A stretch of 64,000 bases of DNA from Aequorivita sublithincola DSM 14238. GTDB taxonomy: Bacteria; Bacteroidota; Bacteroidia; Flavobacteriales; Flavobacteriaceae. The notes under the pieces were generated by a model that worked only from the letters and a program-made list of their open reading frames with translations, ran no database searches and had not been told where the DNA came from. Of this stretch, positions 52,884-63,056 are shown in pieces (within the stretch, counting starts at the first letter, position 1; each line of letters starts with the position of its first letter). Location: NCBI RefSeq assembly GCF_000265385.1, contig NC_018013.1, forward strand, positions 771,001 through 835,000, in the 5' to 3' direction. A program made the translations under genes and the position numbers.

Positions 52884-52916
52884 TCTAAAGGGAGTAATGG
52901 AATTCTCCCCTTTAGA
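52884..52916. repeat. Inverted repeat TCTAAAGGGAG / CTCCCCTTTAGA
   Basis: An 11-12 bp stem with one bulge, followed by GGTTGGGGG. It resembles the CTAAAGGGGA...TCCCCTTTAG intergenic words I recall from many Bacteroidota. There is no T-run for termination. Confidence 0.7.
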
Positions 52917-52974
52917 GGTTGGGGGTAAATCACAAAACCTAGAATTTTGAACTTTAAACCTTGAATTTTTACTC

Positions 52975-53883
52975 TTGAATTTTGAATCATACACATATCT
53001 ACTCGCAAATCCACAGAAAATAAATTCTGAGGATTTGGCTGCTTTGGATTTACTCATAAAGAAATATCCATATTTCCAAAGCGTGAGAGCATTGCAGCTT
53101 AAAGGTTTAAAAAACCAAGATAGTTTTTTATATAACCACGCTTTAAGGCTTACGGCTGCTCATACCACAGATCGTGATATTTTATTTGAATACATCACTT
53201 CAGAAAAATTTATTCAAAACGAAATTTCGCAAACTATACTTCAACACGACACTTCGGTGGAAGAAATTAAGGTAGTTGCAGAAAATATTTCGGAACAATT
53301 AAGTCTTGAAATTGACAGACAGCTTAAAGCCGAAATGCAAAAAGCCGAGGATATCTTAAATCCTGAACTTTTCCAAAGAAAATTTGAATCAGTTTCCAAG
53401 TTAGTAGAAAAGCCTGAAGAAACTCCAGAGGAAATTCTGCAACCAGACAAACCTCTTGAATTCACAAATAAAGATACTCACTCGTTCTCAGAATGGTTGA
53501 AACTCACAAAAGCAAAACCCATTGAACGTTCAGAAGAATTTTCAAAAGAAGAAAACGTTTCTTCCGAAGCTTCGGCACAGGAGGAAAAAGAGCGAAAATT
53601 TGAGTTGATAGACAAGTTTATCCAAGAACGCCCAAAAATTATTCCGCCAGAAATAGCTGATAAGTCCCAAAAAGAAGAACCGAAAAATACTACTTCAACC
53701 TATCAACAATCGCCAGAGGCACTGATGACGGAGACTTTAGCAAAAGTTTATCTGCAACAAAAGAACTATAAAAAAGCAATTCAAGCATATAAAATATTAA
53801 TTTTGAAAAATCCCGAAAAAAGTGGTTTCTTTGCAGACCAAATTCGAGCAATAGAAAAATTGATTAATACACAAGCACAATGA
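52975..53883 (+). CDS. TPR-containing hypothetical protein
   Basis: This 302-residue protein begins at a TTG that lies in a TTGAATTTTGAA word; no in-frame ATG is near. The N-terminal 60 residues (SYTYLLANPQKINSEDLAALDLLIKKYPYFQSVRALQLKGLKNQDSFLYNHALR) are conserved in Flavobacteriaceae at this locus. A Glu-rich middle follows, then a TPR-like C-terminus (LAKVYLQQKNYKKAIQAYKILILKNPEKSGFFADQI). It overlaps secG by four bases (ATGA). Function is unknown; coupling suggests an envelope or export role. Confidence 0.8.
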   Translation: MNFESYTYLLANPQKINSEDLAALDLLIKKYPYFQSVRALQLKGLKNQDSFLYNHALRLTAAHTTDRDILFEYITSEKFIQNEISQTILQHDTSVEEIKVVAENISEQLSLEIDRQLKAEMQKAEDILNPELFQRKFESVSKLVEKPEETPEEILQPDKPLEFTNKDTHSFSEWLKLTKAKPIERSEEFSKEENVSSEASAQEEKERKFELIDKFIQERPKIIPPEIADKSQKEEPKNTTSTYQQSPEALMTETLAKVYLQQKNYKKAIQAYKILILKNPEKSGFFADQIRAIEKLINTQAQ

Positions 53884-54212
53884 GTACGTTTACAATCTTC
53901 TTAATTTTGATAATGATAGTGGCCTTTTTATTGGTCATAGTTATAATGGTACAAAACCCTAAAGGTGGCGGACTTTCTTCGTCTTTTGGCGGTGGCGGTG
54001 GCGCACAGATTGGTGGTGTTCAAAAAACGAGTGACTTTTTAGATAAAAGTACTTGGACGCTTGCAACGATTATGTTGGCACTTATTTTATTTTCCAACGT
54101 TTTCATTATGGGCGGTCGTAGTATGGAATCCAAAACTTTTGATGAAAGTGCAGTTCCTGCAGTACCAACTACTCAAACTCCAGCACCAGTTGCACCTGAT
54201 TCTACAAACTAA
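53880..54212 (+). CDS. secG: Preprotein translocase subunit SecG
   Basis: This 110-residue protein has an N-terminal membrane helix, the SecG-type QNPKGGGLSSSFGGGGGAQIGG loop, a second helix (WTLATIMLALILFSNVF) and a Pro/Thr-rich tail. It is a nonessential accessory of the SecYEG channel. Confidence 0.93.
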   Translation: MSTFTIFLILIMIVAFLLVIVIMVQNPKGGGLSSSFGGGGGAQIGGVQKTSDFLDKSTWTLATIMLALILFSNVFIMGGRSMESKTFDESAVPAVPTTQTPAPVAPDSTN

Positions 54213-54235
54213 AATTTAGTTATAAAATATTTTTT

Positions 54236-54264
54236 AAATGCCAGCTTATGACAAGCTGGCATTT
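54236..54264 (+). terminator. Terminator after secG
   Basis: Perfect 12-bp stem AAATGCCAGCTT with a five-base loop, preceded and followed by T-rich sequence. Confidence 0.85.
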
Positions 54265-54294
54265 CTGTTTCATATAGTGTCAGTTTACAGGCAT

Positions 54295-54310
54295 TGGCAC
54301 AATTTCTGCC
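54295..54310 (+). promoter_or_regulatory. Sigma-54-type promoter candidate upstream of groES
   Basis: TGGCACAATTTCTGCC matches the -24/-12 consensus TGGCACN5TTGC(A/T), with the key GG and GC separated by the correct twelve positions and changes only at two less critical bases. It is 76 bases before groES and also forms a near-perfect inverted repeat (ATTGGCA / TGCCAAT at 54293-54313). Confidence 0.55.
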
Positions 54311-54385
54311 AATTAGCAAGCAGTACATTAAAATCTAAGTTAAACCCGTCTGTTTTGATGCAGGCAACTAAAAAATAAAATTGAA

Positions 54386-54661
54386 ATGGCATTAAAAATT
54401 CAACCACTTGCAGATCGCGTTTTGGTTCAGCCGCAAGAAGCTGAAACTAAGACCGCATCTGGTCTTTACATTCCAGATTCCGCAAAAGAGAAACCACAGC
54501 AAGGCAAAGTAGTAGCCGTTGGTAAAGGAAAAGAAGACCACAAAATGACCGTGAAAGTAGGCGATACCGTTCTTTACGGAAAATACGCTGGCAGCGAGTT
54601 AAAGTTTGATGGCAAAGATTACATGATTATGCGCGAAGAAGATATCCTCGCCATTATCTAA
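54386..54661 (+). CDS. groES: Co-chaperonin GroES
   Basis: This 91-residue protein has [38 protein letters not shown] and the C-terminal MREEDILAI, the classic heptameric lid for GroEL. It is read in an operon with groEL, with an unusually long intergenic gap of 200 bases. Confidence 0.97.
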   Translation: MALKIQPLADRVLVQPQEAETKTASGLYIPDSAKEKPQQGKVVAVGKGKEDHKMTVKVGDTVLYGKYAGSELKFDGKDYMIMREEDILAII

Positions 54662-54670
54662 AGATAATGA

Positions 54671-54815
54671 CTCGCAAATTCCAATAAACAAATCCCAAAT
54701 TCCAAAAGCATTCCTTTTGAAAATTGATTTTTGAAATTTATTTGGTCTCGAGGCTTCGGGAGGTGCTTGAAATATGGTATTTCTTGAATAAAACAAAATT
54801 TGAATTCAATAAATA
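54671..54815. repeat. Repeat-rich groES-groEL intergenic stretch
   Basis: Contains CAAATTCCAA words (twice, 54675-54705), later complementary TTTGAAATTTATTTGG and CTCGAGGCTTCGGGAG. The pattern suggests an insertion of a dispersed intergenic element that widened the usual short gap. The total gap is 200 bases. Confidence 0.45.
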
Positions 54816-54825
54816 ATACAAATAA

Positions 54826-56499
<1,674 letters not shown>

Positions 56500-56507
56500 T
56501 TTATACT

Positions 56508-56533
56508 TACAGATAAGGCATGCCTTGTCTGTA
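56508..56533. repeat. 26-bp palindrome with core AAGGCATGCCTT
   Basis: TACAGATAAGGCA followed by its near-complement TGCCTTGTCTGTA (one mismatched pair). The core resembles an AGACAAGGCATGCCTTGTCT word I recall from other Bacteroidota genomes. Confidence 0.7.
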
Positions 56534-56547
56534 CTCGATACGAATTT

Positions 56548-56583
56548 AACCCCAAAGGTCTTAAAGACTTTTGGGGTTTTTTT
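56548..56583 (+). terminator. Terminator of groESL
   Basis: A 15-bp stem with one mismatch (AACCCCAAAGGTCTT and AAGACTTTTGGGGTT), followed by seven T residues. On the reverse strand it would also help end the convergent M28 gene. Confidence 0.9.
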
Positions 56584-56597
56584 ATTTTGTGAAATTT

Positions 56598-57827
56598 CTA
56601 AAACGTAACCTCAACTTCCTTTAATTCCTCGCTTCTTTTAATGGTTACAATAACCGTTTGTCCCTTCTCAAATTTTGAAAGACTCTCCATATAACTCATC
56701 ATATCGGTCACTTCAAAATCGCCCGTTTTTACTACTACGTCGCCTTTTTGAAGTCCTGCTCTTTGGGCGGGACGATCTTCGCTGATACCATCAATTCGCA
56801 TCCCTTTTCCGTTGAAAAGATAATCAGGAACAACGCCTAATGTAACTTTAAAATCTGGAACCACTTCGCTTTCATTTTTCGTTTTTCTGAAAGGAAGCTT
56901 CTTTTGAGAATCCAAATCTTTAATGATACTAAAGATATAATTTGAAACCATTTCCATTCCTTCAAAATTTACCCTTTCGGTATCATCACTCGGTTTGTGG
57001 TAATCTTCATGTTGCCCAGTGAAAAAATGTAAAACAGGAATATCTGAAAGATAAAACGATGTGTGGTCACTTGGCCCAACACCGCTTTCATTTTCTACAA
57101 TTTTCAAATCGCCCGCATTTGCATTTACGGTTTGCTTTAAAACTGGGGAAGTTCCAACGCCATAAACGGCCAAAGTGTTTTCAGGATTAAGTCTTCCCAC
57201 CATATCCATGTTCAGCATATACGTTACTTTTTTGGTGTCAATAGTTGGATTTTTTACGAAATAATTTGAACCCAAAAGTCCTTCTTCTTCACCTGAAAAA
57301 GCAATAAAAAGATAGTTGTTATTCTTTGGAGAATCTTTGTTTTGAAGTGAATCTGCCAGATGCAGCATCATCGCGACGCCACTTGCATTATCGTCTGCAC
57401 CATTGTGGATTGCATCGCCTTCACGGTATAATGAACCTTCGCCGCCCATCCCTAAATGGTCGTAATGTGCGCCAATTACTACTGTATTTTCAGCTGTATT
57501 GTCTAAATAAGCGATTACATTTTCACCGGTTTCCGTACTATCATTTTTTTCGGAAGTGAATTCAGCTTCTTGATGCGGAATTTTACTTGCCTTAAAAGTA
57601 AATTTCTGAAAGTAGCCGTCGGTTCCTTTGGGTTGCAAACCTAAATCGGCAAATCGTTTCGCAATATATTCAGCAGCTTTTTTTTCATCTGAAGAACCTG
57701 TTTTTCTTCCATTGAGACTATCATTCGCCAAAATGGAAACATCCTCTTTCATAGTTACCGATTTCATCTTAGTTTCTTTACAAGAGAAAACCACTATTGC
57801 CAGAAATATCACTAAAATTGTACGCAT
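56598..57827 (-). CDS. M28-family peptidase with C-terminal PDZ domain
   Basis: From the ATG at 57827 this is a 409-residue lipoprotein (VVFSC). The M28 domain has VIGAHYDHLGMG, NGADDNASGVAM, FSGEEEGLLGS and DMVGRL for the two-zinc site, and SDHTSFYLSDIPVLHFFTG near the C-terminal histidine. Residues 310-409 form a PDZ domain (GISEDRPAQRAGLQKGDVVVKTGDFEV). It should act as an aminopeptidase in the periplasm or at the cell surface. It is divergent from the PD40 lipoprotein gene. Confidence 0.9.
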   Translation of the reverse strand: MRTILVIFLAIVVFSCKETKMKSVTMKEDVSILANDSLNGRKTGSSDEKKAAEYIAKRFADLGLQPKGTDGYFQKFTFKASKIPHQEAEFTSEKNDSTETGENVIAYLDNTAENTVVIGAHYDHLGMGGEGSLYREGDAIHNGADDNASGVAMMLHLADSLQNKDSPKNNNYLFIAFSGEEEGLLGSNYFVKNPTIDTKKVTYMLNMDMVGRLNPENTLAVYGVGTSPVLKQTVNANAGDLKIVENESGVGPSDHTSFYLSDIPVLHFFTGQHEDYHKPSDDTERVNFEGMEMVSNYIFSIIKDLDSQKKLPFRKTKNESEVVPDFKVTLGVVPDYLFNGKGMRIDGISEDRPAQRAGLQKGDVVVKTGDFEVTDMMSYMESLSKFEKGQTVIVTIKRSEELKEVEVTF

Positions 57828-57832
57828 ATCAT

Positions 57833-57850
57833 TACTTTTGTGCAAAAGTA
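57833..57850. promoter_or_regulatory. Face-to-face -7 boxes between divergent lipoprotein genes
   Basis: TACTTTTG (57833-57840, plus) and CAAAAGTA (57843-57850, a minus-strand TACTTTTG) are separated by two bases and form an 18-bp palindrome. Starts would lie near 57845 on the plus strand and 57838 on the minus strand, with leaders of about 10-14 bases. Confidence 0.55.
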
Positions 57851-57858
57851 CATTAAAA

Positions 57859-58992
57859 ATGAAAATAGTATATACGTTACTAATTGTTTCCCTTTTTGCG
57901 AGTTGTAAAAATGAAGTGAAAAAAGAAGGGTCCGAGACTCCAATTGGAGACCAAGCTGAAAAAACTTCAGCTTTGGTTTTAGATCCTCAAACTCAGGATA
58001 CACTAATTTATCCCGAAGAAAAACACTTCAAAAACATTCGACAAGTAACCTTTGGTGGCGATAATGCCGAAGCGTATTGGAGTTTTGATGATAGCAAACT
58101 CATCTTTCAAAGCAATTACAAAAATTGGGGAGTAAACTGCGACCAAATGTTTTTGATGAACGCCGATGAAACTTTTAAAGACAAGCAACCGCCAATGATA
58201 AGCACTGGAAAGGGACGAACTACTTGTAGTTATTTTCTGCCAGACAATAAACATATTGTTTATGGAAGCACCCATTTAAAAGACAAAAATTGTCCCGAGG
58301 TTCCTTTGAAAAAAGAAGGAAAATACGTGTGGCCAGTGTATGATAGTTTCGACATTTTTGTGGCAGATTTGGAAGGAAATATTACTGCTCAACTAACCGA
58401 TGAACCTGGTTATGATGCCGAAGCAACCGTTTCACCTAAAGGAGATAAAATTGTTTTCACCTCAATGCGAAGTGGCGATTTGGAACTTTACACTATGGAT
58501 ATTGACGGAAAAAACGTGAAGCAAATAACCAACGAATTGGGTTATGATGGAGGGGCATTTTTCTCTCCGGACGGAAGCAAACTTATTTTTAGATCGTCAC
58601 GACCAAAAACAGAAGCTGAAATAAAGGAATATAAAGATTTATTAGCTCAAGGTTTGGTGCAACCCACAGAAATGGAACTGTACATTTGCAACGCAGATGG
58701 TAGTGAACTTAGCCAATTAACGCATTTAGGAAATGCTAACTGGGCACCGTTCTTCCATCCTTCTGGGAAAAAGATTTTGTTTTCAAGTAACTTCGAATCA
58801 GAAAGAGGGTTTCCGTTCAATCTTTATTTGATTGATACTGACGGAAAAAATCTGGAGCGCGTTACGCACGGAAGAACTTTTGATGCCTTTCCTGTGTTTT
58901 CAAATGATGGGAAAAAATTAGCCTTTTCTTCTAACAGAAATAACGGTGGCGGACGTGATACTAATCTTTTTATTGCTGAATGGCAAGACTGA
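57859..58992 (+). CDS. TolB-like PD40 beta-propeller lipoprotein
   Basis: From the ATG at 57859 this is a 377-residue lipoprotein (SLFASC). It has six or so PD40 blades of the form DGSKLIFRSSR or GDKIVFTSMRSGDLELYTMDIDGK. The upstream in-frame extension to 57628 is antisense to the M28 gene and is not used. It is probably a protein-interaction scaffold or sensor at the cell surface; no enzyme fold is seen. Confidence 0.83.
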   Translation: MKIVYTLLIVSLFASCKNEVKKEGSETPIGDQAEKTSALVLDPQTQDTLIYPEEKHFKNIRQVTFGGDNAEAYWSFDDSKLIFQSNYKNWGVNCDQMFLMNADETFKDKQPPMISTGKGRTTCSYFLPDNKHIVYGSTHLKDKNCPEVPLKKEGKYVWPVYDSFDIFVADLEGNITAQLTDEPGYDAEATVSPKGDKIVFTSMRSGDLELYTMDIDGKNVKQITNELGYDGGAFFSPDGSKLIFRSSRPKTEAEIKEYKDLLAQGLVQPTEMELYICNADGSELSQLTHLGNANWAPFFHPSGKKILFSSNFESERGFPFNLYLIDTDGKNLERVTHGRTFDAFPVFSNDGKKLAFSSNRNNGGGRDTNLFIAEWQD

Positions 58993-59049
58993 AAGGATTA
59001 ACCATTGTCGATTTCTTAATTACGAGTTTTGAATAAAATTAAATGATTT

Positions 59050-60459
59050 GTGAAGTTCTTAAAACTCAATAAAATTCCTCTTTTATTTGCGATAGTTTCC
59101 ATCGCGTTTTACATCAGTTTTGGGTATGATTTGGAGCGAAGTCATTTTGTGAGACTCATTTCGCTTTACTCAGCTTTATTTTTTATTGCTTATCTTTTTA
59201 TTGAAAAATTCTTCCCGAAGCATCGGGAAAATTTTTGGTTTTTAGCAAGTTTGGGGATTGTCCTTCGATTAATTTTCATTCCTGCAATTCCAAATCTTTC
59301 CCAGGATTTCTATCGATTTTTATGGGATGGAAGATTGCTGGCGCAAGGAATAAGTCCGTATGTTTTTACACCAGAAATATATTTTAAAGAAGTTTCCGAA
59401 TCACTTGGAGTAATAGTTTCTCAGGCAAATGAACTTTATGAAGGAATGGGTGCACTAAATGCCAGCCATTTCAGCAATTATCCGCCTATAAATCAACTGT
59501 TTTTTGCTGTTGCTGCGTTGTTTTCGGGAAAGAGTATTTTGGGTTCTGTGATTGTACTTCGTGTGATAATTATTCTGGCAGATATAGGAGTTCTTTACTT
59601 CGGAAGAAAAATATTAGAGAGATTGACTCTACCCGTAAAAAATATATTCTGGTATTTTCTAAATCCTTTTATAATCATTGAACTCACAGGAAACCTGCAT
59701 TTTGAAGGTGTGATGCTTTTCTTTTTTGTGTGGGCGTTGCATTTAATCTTTAACGGAAAATGGTTTTGGGCGGCGGTTTTGATTGGACTTTCCGTTTCTG
59801 TGAAGTTGATTCCACTTTTGTTTTTGCCTTTATTTCTGAAATATTTCATAGATAAAAACAAAATCTCAAAAAATACTATTTTAAGCAACTTCAAAAAATT
59901 TAACTGGACAACCTTGCTGAAATTTTATACGATAATCGGGATAACGATAATAATAACTTTTCTACCTTTTCTTTCTTTGGAATTTATTCAGCATTTTTCA
60001 GCAACCATCGCTCTTTGGTTTCAAAATTTTGAGTTTAATGCAAGTGTTTATTATATAATTCGATGGATTGGTTTTCAGGTTGTTGGTTGGAATTTGATTG
60101 AAACCGTTGGGAAGATTCTTCCTGTTTTGGTGTTACTTTTTATTTTGGGACTTGCGTTCTTCAGAAAAAATAAAACTCCGCAACAACTAATTACTGCGAT
60201 GCTTTTTGCAATTTCGTTCTACTTTCTATTTTCAACAACCGTGCATCCGTGGTACGTTGCAACTCCGCTTTTACTTTCGGTTTTTACAAAATATAAATTT
60301 CCGATTGTTTGGAGTTTTATGGTAATGTTAAGTTATTCAGCCTACGGAAAAGATGGATTTGATGAAAATCTTTGGTTGGTTGGTTTAGAATATTCTGTGG
60401 TTATTGGAGTTGCGGTTTGGGAGATATTTCAAACAAAAAATAGACCTGTCAGGTTTTAA
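59050..60459 (+). CDS. Polytopic membrane glycosyltransferase (GT-C, DUF2029-like)
   Basis: This 469-residue protein has about 11 membrane helices and the early acidic motif SQDFYRFLWDGRLLAQGISPY, as in GT-C polyprenol-phosphate-dependent mannosyltransferases. The GTG at 59050 is used as start; an ATG at 59043 is in another frame. Sugar and acceptor unknown. Confidence 0.75.
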   Translation: MKFLKLNKIPLLFAIVSIAFYISFGYDLERSHFVRLISLYSALFFIAYLFIEKFFPKHRENFWFLASLGIVLRLIFIPAIPNLSQDFYRFLWDGRLLAQGISPYVFTPEIYFKEVSESLGVIVSQANELYEGMGALNASHFSNYPPINQLFFAVAALFSGKSILGSVIVLRVIIILADIGVLYFGRKILERLTLPVKNIFWYFLNPFIIIELTGNLHFEGVMLFFFVWALHLIFNGKWFWAAVLIGLSVSVKLIPLLFLPLFLKYFIDKNKISKNTILSNFKKFNWTTLLKFYTIIGITIIITFLPFLSLEFIQHFSATIALWFQNFEFNASVYYIIRWIGFQVVGWNLIETVGKILPVLVLLFILGLAFFRKNKTPQQLITAMLFAISFYFLFSTTVHPWYVATPLLLSVFTKYKFPIVWSFMVMLSYSAYGKDGFDENLWLVGLEYSVVIGVAVWEIFQTKNRPVRF

Positions 60460-60482
60460 AAAACTTAAAGCTCTAGGATATT

Positions 60483-62021
60483 TTACTTTTTCACTCTTTC
60501 AAGCCTATAAAAATCTTTACGTCTATCTTTTAAATTTCTAACTGCGCCAAATGTGTGAAGTTCTCTTAAAAGGTCTAAATCAACATCGGCAACTAAAATC
60601 ATTTCGGTGTTTGGAGTTGCTTCCGCTTTTATTCCATTACTAGGAAAAGAGAAGTCGCAAGGAGTAAATACGGCGCTTTGGGCGTATTGAATATCCATAT
60701 TATGCACCTTTGGTAAATTACCTACACTTCCCGCAATTGCTACGTAACATTCGTTTTCAACAGCTCTAGCTTGTGCGCATAAACGAACTCGCGAATATCC
60801 ATTTTGGGTATCTGTCAGGAAAGGCACAAAAAGAATATCCATTCCTTCATCTGAAAGTAATCTAGAAAGTTCTGGAAATTCAGAATCGTAACAAATTAAC
60901 ACACCAATTTTTCCACAGTCGGTATCAAAAGTTTTTAAAGAATTTCCGTTTGCCATTCCCCAGACACGTTCTTCGTCTGGCGTTACGTGTATTTTTTCAT
61001 AACGTTCAACGCTTCCGTCTCGGCGACATAAATAGCCTACGTTATATAGTTTTCCTCTAACTATTTCGGGCATACTGCCTGTAATAATATTAATGTTGTA
61101 AGAAATTGAAAGCTGTGATAATCGTTCTGTAATTTCTTTAGTGTATTTTGCTAATTCACGAATAGCATCTGGCTCGCTCATTTCGTTATATTTTGCCATG
61201 AGCGGCGCATTGAAAAATTCTGGAAACATTGCAAAATCGCAACGGTAACCAGCAACACTGTCTATAAAATACTCGGCTTGATGCATTAGTTCTTCCATAC
61301 CAGCATAGCTCCGCATTTGCCATTGAATAAGGCCTAAACGCACAATACTTTTTATCTGCGATGGCTTTGGTTTCTTATCTGGTTTGGTGAAATAAATATT
61401 GTCCCATTCCATTAAAACCGCAAATTCGCCAGAGGCTTTATCACCTTCCAAATAGCCTTTCAATACTCTAACTGGATGAAAATCATTCGAAACCTGAAAA
61501 TTTAAAACTGGATCATCAATCTGCTTGCGTTTTACTTTTTCAATGTATTGCTTTGGAGAAAGCTTATCGGAATGTAAGTGATAATTTGGCATTCTTCCTC
61601 CAAAGACAATACTTTTCAAATTTAAGTTTTCGCAAAGTTCCTTTCTGTAATCGTATAATCTTCTTCCTAAACGTAATCCTCTAAAATCTGGACGAATGAA
61701 AACGTCAATTCCATAGAGCACATCACCTTCAGGATCATGAATTTTAAATGTTGGATCATCAGTAACATCTTTGTAGGTATGTTTTTCGCCTAATTCATCA
61801 AAATCTACAATAATTGAAAGTGCACAGCCTGCAATTTCGCCATCGGCCATTATAACTACTTGACCTTCTGGGAAAATGTCTATTAAATTCCCAATTTCAT
61901 TTATCTTCCAATAACTATTTGGCATCCCGCCATAGGATTGAATTGTTGCCTTCTTTAGAGCTTCATAGTCTTTTAAGGTTAAGAACTTTAATTCAATATT
62001 TTCAATTTTTTTTGGTTCCAT
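60483..62021 (-). CDS. Fusion of GNAT acetyltransferase and nitrilase-family amidohydrolase
   Basis: From the ATG at 62021 this is a 512-residue protein. Residues 1-215 form a GNAT domain with DVFIRPDFRGLRLGRRLYDYRKELCE as the acetyl-CoA loop. Residues 225-512 form a carbon-nitrogen hydrolase with the Glu in MFPEFFNAP, the Lys in YEKIHVTPDE and the Cys in LICYDSEFPE. This fusion is known in several phyla but its substrates are not established. It follows a RES toxin gene by 22 bases, so it may be co-transcribed. Confidence 0.9.
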   Translation of the reverse strand: MEPKKIENIELKFLTLKDYEALKKATIQSYGGMPNSYWKINEIGNLIDIFPEGQVVIMADGEIAGCALSIIVDFDELGEKHTYKDVTDDPTFKIHDPEGDVLYGIDVFIRPDFRGLRLGRRLYDYRKELCENLNLKSIVFGGRMPNYHLHSDKLSPKQYIEKVKRKQIDDPVLNFQVSNDFHPVRVLKGYLEGDKASGEFAVLMEWDNIYFTKPDKKPKPSQIKSIVRLGLIQWQMRSYAGMEELMHQAEYFIDSVAGYRCDFAMFPEFFNAPLMAKYNEMSEPDAIRELAKYTKEITERLSQLSISYNINIITGSMPEIVRGKLYNVGYLCRRDGSVERYEKIHVTPDEERVWGMANGNSLKTFDTDCGKIGVLICYDSEFPELSRLLSDEGMDILFVPFLTDTQNGYSRVRLCAQARAVENECYVAIAGSVGNLPKVHNMDIQYAQSAVFTPCDFSFPSNGIKAEATPNTEMILVADVDLDLLRELHTFGAVRNLKDRRKDFYRLERVKK

Positions 62022-62043
62022 ATAATTGTTTGGAGGTAAGTTT

Positions 62044-62502
62044 CTAGTTAAAAATTCTTTCGTCGAAAGGAAAGTCGGTAATCTCAATAATTTTAATCTT
62101 CTTTATAGCTTCGTGATTCGGGTTCAAGAGATAATTGAAATCTCCCTTAACTACTGCTGAAGGCACTTTTAAAATGCAATGTTTTTTTGAATGAATAAAA
62201 TCATCGCCAAGTATTTGAGTATTTGATCTTGGTGGATTAGTGTTCCAATCCATACCTAACAGCTTAATATCCAAGAATTCAATTTCAATAGAATCTGGAA
62301 TGTCTAATTCAATCATCATATAATCGTCGGGTAAGGATGCCAAGCTTAAATGCACGATTACTTCAGCCATCGCCAATGCTCTGCTTTCTGCAGTATAAAG
62401 CATTTCTATACCTTTAGAATTCCATCGGTTGCCAAACTTAGCCGCACCAAACCCACTTAAGTCATCAGCATATTTTTTTCTGGATAGCCTAAAAACCCTC
62501 AT
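62044..62502 (-). CDS. RES-domain toxin
   Basis: This 152-residue protein has the RES signature GNRWNSKGIEMLYTAESRALAMAEVIVH, with the Arg, Glu and Ser that name the family. Characterised RES toxins degrade NAD+. The start is linked to the antitoxin stop by a TAATG overlap. Confidence 0.88.
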   Translation of the reverse strand: MRVFRLSRKKYADDLSGFGAAKFGNRWNSKGIEMLYTAESRALAMAEVIVHLSLASLPDDYMMIELDIPDSIEIEFLDIKLLGMDWNTNPPRSNTQILGDDFIHSKKHCILKVPSAVVKGDFNYLLNPNHEAIKKIKIIEITDFPFDERIFN

Positions 62503-62990
62503 TAAGCAAAAATACCGTGTTCTATCCTGTTAAGTTCTGCCATTACCATTTCTTTACCATAAGAATCTTTAATTAGCTCTCCAGGCTTATGACCATTTAA
62601 CGAATAAGTAGGTGAATTTAACCACCTATAGAATTTTTCGGAAGAACCAAAAACTTCAATACCAAAGTTTGTAACCTCTGCAAGTTCAAAGATTTTTTCT
62701 GAATGAATTGGCTTAAAATAAAAGTTTTTATCATCCCGATATCTTTGTAAGGTTTTGGATGAAAGGTCTAAGTACTCAGCCCAATCTGCATCAGTAAACG
62801 GAGTAAATGATTTTATTTGACTAAAAATACTATAAGGAAGCCCTCTTCTGATTGCTTGAACTAATAACATTTTATCCTGAAAAAAATCTGCAAAAGAAAT
62901 TTTTCTTGAAACATTGCCTATGTTTTTTACATAAACACTTAAAGACTCATTTACTTCATTAATTGCGATATTTTGTTCATCATAACTCAT
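62502..62990 (-). CDS. Xre/MbcA/ParS-type antitoxin (DUF2384)
   Basis: From the ATG at 62990 this is a 162-residue protein with an N-terminal Xre-like helix-turn-helix (WAEYLDLSSKTLQRYRDD) and the C-terminal toxin-binding region EVFGSSEKFYRWLNSPTYSLNGHKPGEL. It neutralises the RES toxin and should autoregulate from the repeats upstream. Confidence 0.87.
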   Translation of the reverse strand: MSYDEQNIAINEVNESLSVYVKNIGNVSRKISFADFFQDKMLLVQAIRRGLPYSIFSQIKSFTPFTDADWAEYLDLSSKTLQRYRDDKNFYFKPIHSEKIFELAEVTNFGIEVFGSSEKFYRWLNSPTYSLNGHKPGELIKDSYGKEMVMAELNRIEHGIFA

Positions 62991-62997
62991 AGCAAAT

Positions 62998-63039
62998 ACA
63001 TTTGTCTTCAAAATTACGACATTTGTCCTGATTAACAAA
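62998..63039 (-). promoter_or_regulatory. Promoter and direct-repeat operator of RES/Xre operon
   Basis: On the reverse strand TTTG (63036-63039), 19 bases, then TAATTTTG (63009-63016). Direct repeats ACATTTGTC at 62998-63006 and 63019-63027 on the plus strand are spaced 21 bases (two helical turns) and flank the -7 box. Confidence 0.6.
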
Positions 63040-63056
63040 ATTTTTAATGCAATTTT

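Noticed and set aside
57628..57858. Upstream extension of the PD40 lipoprotein reading frame
   Set aside because: It is antisense to the M28 gene and would bury the lipoprotein signal at 57859.
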